64,000 bases of DNA from NCBI GenBank assembly GCA_026724425.1, contig JAIUCV010001117.1, positions 114,015-178,014 of the forward strand. Direction: 5' to 3'. The stretch is from Erythrophleum ivorense. Taxonomy: Eukaryota; Streptophyta; Magnoliopsida; Fabales; Fabaceae. The notes under the pieces are model-generated. The model was not told where the DNA came from and did no database searches. It was given only the letters and a program-made list of their open reading frames with translations. Of the stretch, positions 24,830-35,004 are shown in pieces. Positions within the stretch are counted from its first letter, which is position 1, and the number at the start of each line of letters is the position of its first letter. The position numbers and the translations under genes were made by a program.

Positions 24830-25321
24830 TACGTTTTACAAGGCGAAATCCAAGATCCTGTCGACAAGGTCCTTAATTTCCTTAGTGTGGAGTTCAAAAT
24901 CCTGTCAACAAGATCCTAGACCTAAAAAGATAATTGTCATACCTAGACAACCTTCATCATTTTTACAAGAAAACCATAAGTTGATGATGTTAATGTGCTA
25001 GAACCAATCCCATGGTTATCATAATCAATTTCATGTAATGCAAACATAGGAGTTTACTGGTGCCGGAAGTTTGGTAGCCCTAATAAACATCACAGTTAAC
25101 TTACGGTAGCTATCTCATGTATAATATTTATACAAATCAAAGAGAGATTAATACTACAATGTTACATCCTCCCTGGAGTTAAACTTTACATTCAACCCTT
25201 GTTCAAAGGATTCATAAACTAATTACAGTCAGTATGTAATCTATTGGTCAGTTTGTTCATTCTCTATTTGTCTAGTTCCATTCGTAGCATAGCTAACACC
25301 TGTAAAATAGTCAATTTATAG

Positions 25322-25336
25322 TGAGATAAAATCTCA
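25322..25336 (-). promoter_or_regulatory. Conserved LTR stem-loop
   Basis: TGAGATAAAATCTCA on the plus strand (TGAGAT-TTT-ATCTCA on the minus strand), the family D version of the shared LTR palindrome. Confidence 0.45.
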
Positions 25337-25442
25337 GTAGCTAACAATGTACTCAAAAAAAAAAACATACATATAAATAGCACGGATTACTATCCAGGAT
25401 ACATTCGATGCATACTTCGGTGTCGGAGCATGTAATATCTAG

Positions 25443-25712
25443 GTAGCAGCATATTCTCATTCATTAGGCTAAGTAGCAGCACATTCTCATTCGTTAGGCT
25501 ACGTAGCAGCATTTTCTCATTCGTTATGCTACGTAGCAGCATATTTTCATTCGTTAGGCTACATAGCAGCATTTTCTTATTCGTTAGGCTACGTAGCAGC
25601 ATATTTTCATTCGTTAGGCTACATAGCAGCATTTTCTTATTCGTTAGGCTACGTAGCAGCATATTTTCATTCGTTAGGCTACATAGCAGCACATTCTCAT
25701 TCGTTAGGCTAC
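25443..25712. repeat. 30-bp tandem array, nine units
   Basis: Exactly nine contiguous 30-bp units, each containing TAGCAGCA..TT(C/A)...TTCGTTAGGCTAC-like sequence. From the fourth unit two variants alternate (one starting GTAGCAGCATATTTTC, the other ATAGCAGCATTTTCTT), giving a 60-bp higher-order period. Because 30 is a multiple of three, both strands stay open and yield decapeptide repeats (minus: MLLRSLTNEN-like). I do not take these as coding. Confidence 0.95.
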
Positions 25713-27337
25713 CTTGCTTCGGTTATTGGCCAATAACAGCAATCTGGTACTCATAAAGAGTCATATTAGTAGATATACATGCAACCAAACACAGCATAGG
25801 GACTTCGGGATTTCATCCAGTGCATTAACATAAACAACAAAGTGAGTACAGTGTTAACTACCTGTTTTGTCACTGTCGTTTTGTCACGTTATTCCTTAGC
25901 CCTGGTTGTCCCAATGGCCTTCCTAAATTTCAATCATGCATTGTACTAATTAAGAATGAGTCATGGTTAATATTTACATTGCAATTAAATTACTAATCCC
26001 CCCATACGAAATTCCTAAATCATTTTTGCTAATTAATTATTGGAATTCCTAATTGTAAACAATCACATCTTCATTTTCTTTTCCTTCTCATAATTAGTTA
26101 CTGTCTAAGTTATCCATGTGTGACCAGTGCTATAAAACTAAGTTCTTAGCCCTTATTTTCAAGTTGGATTCTTACATTTTCCATGCAAAGTCACACTACA
26201 CAGCAAAAGAATGAAAACTACCACAGTCTCAATTGAACTACATTTTCGGACCTGATTTTGTGAAATTTCTTTCCTCCACTAAATGACCTCCAAAAATCGT
26301 AAAAATTGGCAAAGTGACCCCTCATTATGTTAATTATAAGCCACAGAAACAGTTTTCAAGAATTCCCAGGGATAGCCCCTAAACTCCTACTGTTTTGGTC
26401 ACTACCTCAGTTGAGCTCGCTGTACACTGCCCTCGCTGTTTCTGGCTTTGTTATCCTACCAAATGAGCCCAGAAAATTCTAAGACTTTGTAAACCTGACG
26501 TGATACGTCTTAGCTACCTCTCCACAAATTTTCATGCACTAATTCCTTTGTTTACCCATTTAACAAAATTCTTTATGAAATCAGCCCCAGGCTGTTCCGT
26601 ACAGAAGCCAAATTGAATTAGTGGGTTGTTTCTCTGATTTACCTTGTTCCAAAAATTCTGTAATTTTCCAGATTTCAAGTATAAGGGATGGACAACCTGT
26701 TACAAAAATTTTGGCTTCAAAATCCTTTTCCAACTAATTCTACAAGGCCAAAACATCCCAGTCCAGAACAAGGGAGCAACTTGGAGCTTACCTCTTTTTG
26801 GAGTCCTTGTACTTCGGTTTTTCCTTCTCTTCTCTCCTCTCCTATGGCTGTCCGAAATTTCTTCCTTCCTTCCACTATTTCCTTCCGCCTAAAATTAGTT
26901 AGAGTGAAGGGTAATTAATGCAATGGACAGCTCCTGCTTTCCACCGCTATTAGGTGGCATGAAGGCAGATTACAATTTCATGAATCGGTGTAAGTGGCTA
27001 GGTGGCAGCAGCTATGTATCTTACCCTTACTTAATCTATATATTAAAGCAATATTTAACTCCCACTATCACAGCACAGACGGCACCAGCACATCACAATT
27101 TAATATACATATATATATGAAAGTGGATGGAGCAAGCATGAGGTGTCTTCATCTTAGATTACTCAAGCCATTCATTACATGCAACCTTCCTTCTTAGCTC
27201 CACCACGGCTGAATATATTTCCTTAATGGAATTAAACATCATCTACCACATATACTCACACACCTTACACATGGAAGCATGAGGTGGCATTTGGTAAATT
27301 CCCACATCCAAAGAAGAAGCAAGCCGTGGTAAATTTG

Positions 27338-27357
27338 TATATATATATATATATATT
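27338..27357. repeat. (TA)n microsatellite
   Basis: About nine TA dinucleotides within the family D solo LTR. Confidence 0.9.
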
Positions 27358-27578
27358 TACATCACTTCCATCTAATACATAAATTGTGTATGATGCCTAA
27401 TCCTCATAACTAAACATAATGCCAAGTGACCAAGTGAATGCTTATGCTCTTGTGTGGTAATGGTGTCAAATGGGTGTAATTAAAAATAATTAAAATCCCT
27501 TCTTTCCATACTATTTAATTGAGTGGACTGATATGGGTTATGCTATCAGTTACAAGAAGTTCGGAATGTGACACTATG

Positions 27579-28041
27579 GGCTTAACAAAGAAAAGAAAAT
27601 CAAGGTTCAAAGTGGCTAAACAATGGATAAAATGAATGTAGGTTGGATTTTTGGCTCACTAGCTATGAAAGAAATGAATGCTTTATCATTTTCATGCATG
27701 TAAATGCAAATGTGGTCTCAATAAAGAATCAAGACAAGTTCTAGAGTGAAAGCAGAGATAGGTGAATACACACTAGAAATGAATAGATATGGCTCAAATT
27801 CTCACCAGCTAATGGCTATCAAATAATTCATTGAAATCAAATTCATTGTTACTTCACTTAAATCAAGACACAAGATTCATTGCTTATCATGTCTAAGTGA
27901 ATCCAAGCTACAATCATTTCAACTTGCAACTTTCACAAGAAATTTAAAAAAAAAAATCACACTATTTTTCAAAAATTTTCTAAAAAATTTTTCAATTTTT
28001 TTTTTCAAAACAAGGAAAAGATGGATATAAATGGAATGACT
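27579..28041 (-). other. Non-coding 3' internal region of the Tat/Athila-like element, second part
   Basis: Continuation of the region at 23955-24744. No gene is visible. It includes A- and T-rich runs at 27944-28008. Confidence 0.45.
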
Positions 28042-28059
28042 CTCCCCCCCACACTTAAA
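28042..28059 (-). other. GTGTGGGGGG internal polypurine tract
   Basis: On the minus strand TTTAAGTGTGGGGGGGAG lies between the acidic ORF and the non-coding region. A second tract of the same type sits at 23936-23954 beside the LTR. Paired tracts of this kind are seen in some Tat/Athila elements. Whether this one primes DNA synthesis is unknown. Confidence 0.55.
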
Positions 28060-28538
28060 TATTGCATTGTCTTCAATGTCAACACACAATCCAGTCAACA
28101 AATAAACATCACAATATAAAGAGAGTGAAAGGAGAGTATACAACCGGATGAACTTGAATCGAAGATCACAAAGGTGGCTTAGATTTCCTTTGTAGTTCGT
28201 TAGCAGCTTATTTCCTACAAAATAGAAACAAAACAAACTGTAATGCAGAAAAAAAAAAACTACATCCTAAACTAAAAAGAACTCTATCAGAGACTAACTA
28301 ATCATAAGTATCAAAAATCAAAATCAGAATAACTTTATTCCTCCTTAGCTAAACAAATTTAAGTCCAACCACTTTGAAACATTTTGATTGATCATTCAAG
28401 GATGATTCATGGACTTCCTCAACCATTAGTAATTTTGGAAAGTTAAATTCAGCAATTTTAGGAGCAAGAAAAGAAGAAAAATGAAATTTAGGACATTTAA
28501 AGCTAAAGAAAGAAAATTTAAAATCAATTTTGAAAATA
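28060..28538 (-). other. Spacer downstream of the acidic ORF
   Basis: About 480 bases with no recognisable domain. On the minus strand two acceptor-like words (TCTGCATTACAG and CTATTTTGTAG, around 28190-28240) stand before a short open stretch. That could reflect an intron, but no convincing donor is visible. Confidence 0.35.
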
Positions 28539-29705
28539 CTAGACTCTAGACTCTAGAAATCTATTAAAACCAATAAAATCTATTGGACTCTCATTAGTAA
28601 GAGTCACTGCATCAACAGGAAAATTAGATTGTAGCTTCTCACAATCCTTTGAGTTCAAGGCATCAAACAGTTGCTTTTTCTCAGCTTGAAGAGTCTGTGA
28701 TTTGTTGGAAACTACTTCACCAACTTCAAGAAACTGTTCCAGGCTCTCGACAAAAGAAACAGTATCTTCCCTGACCAAAAAGACATTAGTAAGCTCATAA
28801 AATTCTAGATAATGATCAACAACAGAATCTAGTCTCTCACTAGTATCAATAACAGCATAAGGTTCAGTAGGATTTTCAACATCGGCACTATTACTATGCA
28901 CATTCTCATCAACACTAGTATAATCATAAGAATTAGTCTTATCAATAATTTCAGTGCAAACAAAGGATTCCATGGATTTAATAGACTTGTCAGACTTTAG
29001 AAACTCATTAATCTCAGCACACACAGGACATGTATGCATATCATCACATAAGCATTTAAAAGTGGGGTCTACTTCATCAACATCAACAAGCTGCTCAACA
29101 ATTTCACTATCTATATTCTCATCACATGCTACATTCACTGTTTCATCAGTCACATCATTACATACTAGTGAGGAATCATGTTGATCAGTATATGTGAGGA
29201 ACTCACTAGTCTCAATGAAAGAATTAATCAGTGAGCATCTATCACATATAGTGGATCCAGCACACACACAATCAACAAAATCATCCAAATCAACTATGTC
29301 ACATGGTCCAGATGGTGTACTGCCCCTAAACTCAGAAGATACATCATTAACAGACTTATCAACCAATTCCACACTAGGAACAGAATGATCATCACATTCT
29401 AAGTCACCCCTACACTTATCTACTACCCTAGACTCAATAGAATCATCATTAACAGGTTCAGAAATGAATTCATCACTATGGTCATAGCTAGGTGTGGACA
29501 TACCAAGTGCATTAGTACACAAGGATTCACGAACATTAACAAATGTGTCATTTTTGCTTAATGAGTTACCACAATCAACCAAATCAGGAGATTCAACAAT
29601 TATTTCCTCATCTACTTCATCATGTAATTCAAAATCAACAACATTATATGCATCAGTAGTCATAGTGCTATCAAGCAAACTAGATTTAGTTCCAACAAAT
29701 TGCAA
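28539..29705 (-). CDS. Acidic protein with duplicated CxC...CxxC motif, ORF of the Tat/Athila-like element (5'-truncated)
   Basis: This is the only long unbroken frame in the window: 388 codons from a TTG, with the first ATG at 29663 (374 codons). The frame stays open upstream for about 70 bases into the inverted-repeat junction, so the true N-terminus is probably lost. The protein is very rich in Asp, Glu and Ser. Near residues 145-165 and 215-235 it carries two similar modules, VDCVCAGSTICDRCSLINSF and KCLCDDMHTCPVCAEINEFL, each with CxC followed by CxxC and an IN-F tail, suggesting paired metal sites. I see no signal peptide, membrane segment, gag, RT or integrase motif. It sits between the missing pol and the 3' region, the place of an env-like or extra ORF in Athila/Tat elements. 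Function unknown. Its open frame contrasts with the stop-filled genes around it. Confidence 0.6.
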   Translation of the reverse strand: MQFVGTKSSLLDSTMTTDAYNVVDFELHDEVDEEIIVESPDLVDCGNSLSKNDTFVNVRESLCTNALGMSTPSYDHSDEFISEPVNDDSIESRVVDKCRGDLECDDHSVPSVELVDKSVNDVSSEFRGSTPSGPCDIVDLDDFVDCVCAGSTICDRCSLINSFIETSEFLTYTDQHDSSLVCNDVTDETVNVACDENIDSEIVEQLVDVDEVDPTFKCLCDDMHTCPVCAEINEFLKSDKSIKSMESFVCTEIIDKTNSYDYTSVDENVHSNSADVENPTEPYAVIDTSERLDSVVDHYLEFYELTNVFLVREDTVSFVESLEQFLEVGEVVSNKSQTLQAEKKQLFDALNSKDCEKLQSNFPVDAVTLTNESPIDFIGFNRFLESRV

Positions 29706-29741
29706 AGTATTAGAAGATGAAAGGATATTACCGAACGAATA

Positions 29742-29934
29742 AGATAGATGACCATGTCTAGGCTCTAATCTTACTTACATGGTCATCTATCTGCTGGGCC
29801 TCTCTTATTTGCTCCTTCAGGTCATTTTCTATTCGAAGAAGCTATTAATGAGTGAAACCTGAATAGAAAATGACCTGAGGGAGCAAATGAGAGAGGTCCA
29901 GCAGATAGATGACCATGTAAGTAAGATTAGAGCC
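29742..29934. repeat. Inverted-repeat junction, pol linker duplicated in opposite orientation
   Basis: Arms 29761-29834 and 29861-29934 are reverse complements over 74 bases with three mismatches and a 26-base spacer. In addition AGATAGATGACCATG occurs at 29742-29756 (plus), 29778-29792 (minus) and 29903-29917 (plus). The right arm is the normal RNase H-integrase linker of the host element; the left arm is an inverted extra copy. It lies exactly where the antisense element meets the resumed pol gene. Confidence 0.9.
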
Positions 29935-31316
29935 CAGACAGCCTAGGGTAGCATACAGGAGTTCAATCTATCTAAGGATGACATAGTAAGATACAAGGAT
30001 AAGTTGTATGTGCCTAGAAATATAGAAATCAGAGACAAAATATTAGATGAGGCACCTAAGAGTAAGTACACCATTCATCCAGGCAATAATAAAATGTATC
30101 AGGACTTAAAAAAATGTTTTGCTGGCCTGGAATGAAAATAGATATAGCAGAGTATGTCTCCTGATATTTAGTATGTCAAAGAGTTAAGATAGAATATCAG
30201 AAACCAGTTGGGTTACTTCAGTCCCTAGATATCCTGGAATGGAAATGGGATAGCATAATTATAACTTTTGTCATGGGTTTACCTAGGACATCATCGGGAC
30301 ATGATGCAATATAGGTAATAATGGATAGATTAACAAAGTTAGCACATTTTCTAATTATGAAAGCCACTTACACCCTAGATAAGCTAGCCCAGCTATACAT
30401 ACGGGAGATAATTAGATTACATGGCGTGTTTAGAAGCATAATTTTAGATAGAGATCTCATATTCACAGCAAATTTTTGGAGATCATTATAGGATGCTCTA
30501 GGTACCCGGCTTAGATTTAGCATAGCCTATCACCCCCAAACAGATGGACAGGCAGAGAGAACCATCCAAACCCTAAAGGACATGTTAAGGGCATGTGTGT
30601 TAGAAATGGAAGGAAACGGTGATGCATACTTGCCTATAACGGAGTTTACCTGTAATAATAGTTATCATACAAGTATATAGATGGCACCATATGAGTCATT
30701 GTATGGGAAGAAGTGTAGGTCTTCAATGTGTTGGGTTGAGCTAGGAGAGTGGAGCCTCATAGGCCTAAAGTTAGTGGACCAAACTTCTAAACAGATTGAG
30801 ATTATTAGAAAGAAGCTCCTGACAGCTCAAAGTAGACAGAAAAGTTATGTAGATAAACATAGACGGCCGTTAGAGTTTGCGATTGGATACCATGTCTTCA
30901 TTAGAGTGTCTCCAGTCATAGAGATAGGTCGATCTATTAAAAGTAAAAAGCTCAATATAAAGTACATAGGTCCCTTATAGATTCTTGATAAAGTAGGACC
31001 TATGGCTTACAGACTAGCCTTTTGCCTAAACTTAAGCCAAGTACACAATGTATTCCATGTTTCACAGCTCAAAAAGTACTAGCCTGACCTCTCACATGTC
31101 ATAGAATATGAAAATGTGCAGTTACAAGATGATCTATCATATATAGTATCACTAGATTGGATTGTGGATGTTAGACTCAAGCAGTTACGGAGTAAGACAA
31201 TACCACTGGTGAAAGTGGTTTGGAAAGGGCTATTTCTCGAAGAGGCTACCTGGGAGCTAGAGGAAAAAAATGAGAAAGAAATATCCAGAACTTTTCCCAT
31301 CAGGTATGTTATCTAA
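29848..31316 (+). pseudogene. pol: Integrase pseudogene with chromovirus-type tail
   Basis: Resumes pol after the insertion. It opens with the linker (REQMREVQQIDDHVSKIRA, LYVPRNIEIRDKILDEA), then the zinc-binding region with YTIHPG and CWPGMKIDIAEYV, the core (GLPRT, DRLTKLAHFL, LDRDLIFTANFW, AYHPQTDGQAERT), MAPYESLYG, and the C-terminal EEATWELE tail. In functional integrases this inserts the cDNA. Here the first His of HHCC reads Pro, one Cys reads Tyr, and the first catalytic Asp reads Thr (codon 30264-30266), while the second Asp and the Glu remain. Stops are scattered, for example SI-stop-MAPYE and AI-stop-VIM, where Gln and Trp are expected. The stop at 31314-31316 is 35 bases before the 3' LTR. 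Confidence 0.9.
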
Positions 31317-31337
31317 ATTTTGAGGACAAAATTTTTT

Positions 31338-31350
31338 AAAGGGGGGAGAA
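31338..31350 (+). other. Polypurine tract of the chromovirus-like element
   Basis: AAAGGGGGGAGAA immediately upstream of the 3' LTR, preceded by the TTTTGAGGACAAAATTTT block that also accompanies the other PPTs at 41881, 56465 and 61185. Confidence 0.85.
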
Positions 31351-31351
31351 T

Positions 31352-34300
31352 TATAATATTCGATTTTTGTTAAATGAAGAAAACAGGTGCATTTTCAAAG
31401 AAGCCCCCCAAAATAAATTAGTTAAGGTCCCAAAAAATTTGAATGACATTCTAAACTCCTAAAAATGAGAATCCCATGCTCAGACAGAAAGAAAAAGGGA
31501 GCTAAAATAAAGAAACAAAATTTAACAAAAAACTTACGAAACGTAATGGCATTTTTGTAATTTTGAGAAAATTTTGGAATTCACACAGGAGGGATTTTTA
31601 AATAAAAGTTTTGAGTTGTTCTGGGTTGTCAAAGGCCTTGAAAACCATGGAAAGCCCTGGGACAGTTAAAACCCCTCTGTTGGATGTTTTCTAATATCGA
31701 TATATTCAAACTTTGATGGATTCATTCAGAAAGGTTTTAACTTCAATTTGAGTGATTCCAAAGGAATTTTACTAAATTGGGAACCTAAATTTTATAATGG
31801 AAAAGATAGTTCTAAAAAAGGAGCTAAAACAAATTAAGAACAAAAATGCCAAAAATGAAAGGCAAAATAGAAATTTTTGAAAAGTCTTCCTTCATTTACT
31901 TATATATATAAGGTGCCCCACTCTCCTATTCAATTAGCTTCATATGTTTCTGTCTTAGACCAGAAGAAAAACCCTAGGAGAGTGGCACACAAGAGGAAGA
32001 GGAAGAGGAGAAGAAATCAAAGCTTGAAGATATGGATTTTTTGTAGTTTTTCATGCATTTTCCTTTCCAAACCTCTTCTCCTCCATTCTCCTTTATTTCC
32101 TATGATTATATTGAAGTATATGGATCTATTTTAAGGAAAAAATTAAGGGAAAATTTTGGATTTGAAGAGAAGAGGCCAAAAAAGACAAGATTCAAGTGAG
32201 AAAACAAGGTAATTTCTTCTTCTATAGTTACTACTCTTTGCTTCTCTTTTCTCCATATTTTGCCTCACTCAAGAAGCCATAGGAGGGCTTGGTTTTTAGG
32301 CAGAACCAAGGGTCATTCTTAGGAAAAAGGGTGTCAAGAATCAGAAAATGCAAAGAGAATTAACAAATAACCATGAAAATTCAAGATGCAAATTCTAGGA
32401 TTTTATATGCTCCTTGTAAAATCTGAGTTGATGTCATAATTTCTAACTCTAAATGAGAGTTTAAATGAGGTCCTAAGATCCCTAGAAGTCTCCCCATGTG
32501 CTTCCTCCATCAAGAAAGCAAAGCAAAGTTCAAGAAGGCCATAAAGTTTCCTAATTTCGGCCAAGAGAGGTTTAGGTACCTAGGGATAGTTTTAATTTGT
32601 TCCAAGCCCATTTTTGAGTCATATATGATGAGTGAATATGAAGGGAGGCTTTGAAAAAAATTTAGAAACCTAGAAGATGAGTTGATACCTTATATTCCAT
32701 AATATATCTTTATTTTAATTGTTTGATGACTCCAAGAGGCTTAAAAGGAGTCAAGAATATATATGAAAGGAAAGAATGGAGCCTAAAATATATCTAATGG
32801 GTGTTGCTTCATTAGGTGCATTCTTGGAAACATAAAGGGGTTTATAGACCAAGTTAGTGTGTGTGGAAGATGTGTGGCCTTAGAATTAATTTTATGAATC
32901 TAATTGGCTTCCATAAATTGTGTTTAGGCCAAGAGAAATCATTCCCACACCTTTATGCATGTGAGGCTGAGAAAGGAAGCATTAATTCAAGGAGAAAAGT
33001 GTGTAGTTGCTTCAAAGGTAGCTCACTCCTCCTTCTCTCATGCATGAATGTATGCTTGACTTGTCTTTGAATGTGTGTATATGTGTTTTAAGCCATGAAA
33101 AGTATTCTATCATGATCATATGCCATGGTACCATGATGATGTATTATGTTTCTAAATGATGTTTATGATGCTTGCTTTGGTTTGTTTGAGTGTGGTGATG
33201 CCAAGAACCTTTAGCCATTGTGAAGATGAGTCAAGAACCCTTAAAGTTTGGTTGAGACAAAGTAAAGAGTCTTCCAAAAGTGAGATAGACTCCTAAGAGT
33301 AAGGTTGAGTCAAAAACCTCTTAAAGAATGGGTAAGGTAAATCCAAAATCTACAAGTGAATGGGTGAGGCTAATCTACTTACTTGGCAAGCCTTTGTATG
33401 CTATATATGACTTGCTCAAATGTTGAAAATGTCTTTTGAATGATTGCACTTCTTATGTTACTTATGTATGCATTTTCAAGATTAGTTTTGCATCTTTTAT
33501 GTGTAACTGAAAGGGAGATGAGCTATTGGGATTCTTTGAATCTCATCCCCTCCTCTCTAATATTCTAACATGCTAGGTGGACAAAGAGAACAAGGAAATG
33601 GAATTCAACCTCTTGAAAGATGAGAGTGTGCCATCAAAGTGCATGGAATTTACTTCTTTAAGGCCATTTAAGTGGCAATTGTTGTAACCTATTATTGTAT
33701 ATGACCTATGACCTCTTGAGCATGTGTAATTATGTTAATATGTTATTTATAAATGAGGAATTATATTATGTGAATACTAGAATGTATATTAAGCATGTAA
33801 TGGCAAATTTTGCTTCTTGAAAGTTTGATGCATTAGTGTATAAGTGGAAGTGGAATGGCCAAATTGATATGTATGAGATTTCAGACCACTTGGATAGTTC
33901 ATACAAGTCATATTCATGCTTTTAAACTTGCCCAAGAGGTGCCAAACATCAAGGGAAGTCATTTGGACACTTTGGTATCTTATATGGAGTAAAAATTGAC
34001 TATATTGGAAATCTATACCACTTTTTATCCAAATGAAATCTTCTTGATCTGAGACTTGGCATGCAATTAGATCTTGTTGAGAGCCTTTTAGGAAGCTAAA
34101 GTGCAAAATTTTTGGAAGTCTATGAAATATTTGATGAATTTTCAAAGTTAGGAAAATTTTTAGAATTGGTTCTGGGTACTGTTCACATAGGTCCGAAAAT
34201 AAATTCTGTCACTTTGGTGGCAAATGATGTCCAATTGTCACAATAATTTTATAGGTAGAAATTAGACATTCCTTGTGACTTGTACCAACTAGAAGCACCT

Positions 34301-34999
34301 GATGTATATAGAGGGAGATATGAAATTTTAAAATTTCTGCCCAATATCAGGTGTTCAAACAAACCTCAGGTACTGTTTAATTAGTTTTCGTGGTCTGGAT
34401 GTACCTAGACTGGTATGGAGTTATTTTTTCCCTCTACATAACATCTATAGCTTTCTAGATTGGTATCATTTGCATTGATTTAATTTTTTTAAAATTAATT
34501 GGATATTTTTGAAATTTGTAGCAGAAACCTATGACATACCAGTAGCCATTCAAATCTCTGCACCCTTTCAATTGTCAAATGTCTTCTGTGTTATGTTTCA
34601 TGGCTTGGACATATTTTTATCATAAAGTAGACATGTGTAGATTTCTATAATAGCAAAGAATACATAATTTTGATTTTTCTAGAATTAGTTGAGTTTCCAA
34701 AATTTGTGATAGAAGTGGAGAAATTCTGGCCGAAATAGAAACAAAGGATTTTATGCATTCCCTTGCCTTGCATGAACTCTAAGCCAATTTTGGTTATGGA
34801 AATGAGTTGTATCTATGTAATTAAATATGAGAATGTGATACATGAGCTCACATGGTCCATAGGAGATTGAATGACAAATTTATACACAACGTAATGCTAA
34901 AATACTCATTATTTTAATTGATTTTCTTGCTCCTTCATGAAATGCATGATATGAAGCATGAAAATAGCATGAGATAAGCTAGGGAATTATGGTGTTACA
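31352..34999 (+). mobile_element. 3' LTR of the chromovirus-like element
   Basis: Starts TATAATATTCG (the TG terminus mutated to TA) and ends ATGGTGTTACA (3,648 bases). Clearly the partner of 7997-11661. Frames at 31877-32134, 32861-33070 and 33789-34145 lie in it without coding conservation. Confidence 0.9.
31901..31910 (+). promoter_or_regulatory. Candidate TATA box in 3' LTR
   Basis: TATATATATA directly before AGGTGCCCCACTCTCC, the same arrangement as in the 5' LTR and the gag solo LTR. Confidence 0.5.
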
Positions 35000-35004
35000 C
35001 CTAA

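Larger units (their letters stand above)
24745..27573 (-). mobile_element. Solo LTR, family D
   Basis: The two ends are perfect inverted termini (TGTCACA at 24745, TGTGACA ending 27573), and the flanks carry a perfect 5-bp duplication CTATG (24740-24744 and 27574-27578). The minus-strand start TGTCACATTCCGAACTTC resembles starts of plant Ty3/gypsy LTRs, and the stem-loop on that strand reads in the same sense as in other LTRs, so I infer minus orientation. It holds a 9-unit 30-bp tandem array, a (TA)n run and three palindromic CTTGT-N2-ACAAG words near its left end. Confidence 0.9.
17841..29745 (-). mobile_element. Truncated antisense Tat/Athila-like retrotransposon
   Basis: Read on the minus strand, this holds an acidic ORF (28539-29705), a TTTAAGTGTGGGGGG tract after it, about 1.3 kb of non-coding sequence, a second TTTAAGTGTGGGAGAA tract acting as PPT, and a roughly 2.95 kb LTR ending at 17841. 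GTGTGGGGG tracts, non-coding 3' regions and long LTRs are known in Tat and Athila lineages of Ty3/gypsy, hence the assignment. No gag, RT or PBS is present, so the 5' part is missing. It replaces the rest of RT and RNase H of the host element rather than simply interrupting them. Two solo LTRs have inserted into it. Confidence 0.6.
7997..34999 (+). mobile_element. Ty3/gypsy chromovirus-like retrotransposon with nested insertions
   Basis: The element has two LTRs in the same orientation (7997-11661 and 31352-34999), a PBS next to the 5' LTR, gag, protease, reverse transcriptase, integrase in that order, and a PPT immediately before the 3' LTR. This order (integrase last) is diagnostic of Ty3/gypsy. 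The integrase C-terminus carries an EEATWELE motif typical of the chromodomain-remnant tail of Tekay/Del-type chromoviruses, so I infer that clade. Every coding part has stops, lost catalytic residues or frameshifts. Removing the gag solo LTR and the roughly 12 kb antisense insertion leaves about 11 kb. The second half of reverse transcriptase and RNase H are missing. Confidence 0.9.

Noticed and set aside
25443..25712. Possible CRISPR-like array
   Set aside because: Units are contiguous with no unique spacers, and the surroundings are plant retrotransposon LTR. It is a minisatellite.
25390..25756. Repetitive proteins on both strands (decapeptide repeats) at the 30-bp array
   Set aside because: A tandem period of 30 bases keeps any frame open. 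Both strands are open, and the sequence sits in a solo LTR.
27919..28236. 105-codon minus-strand frame downstream of the acidic ORF, possibly a second exon
   Set aside because: It spans the GTGTGGGGG tract and a Phe/Lys low-complexity run. Acceptor-like words exist but no donor or conserved domain.
28954..29742. Plus-strand frames opposite the acidic ORF
   Set aside because: They are antisense shadows of the 388-codon minus-strand frame with Ser/Thr-rich composition.
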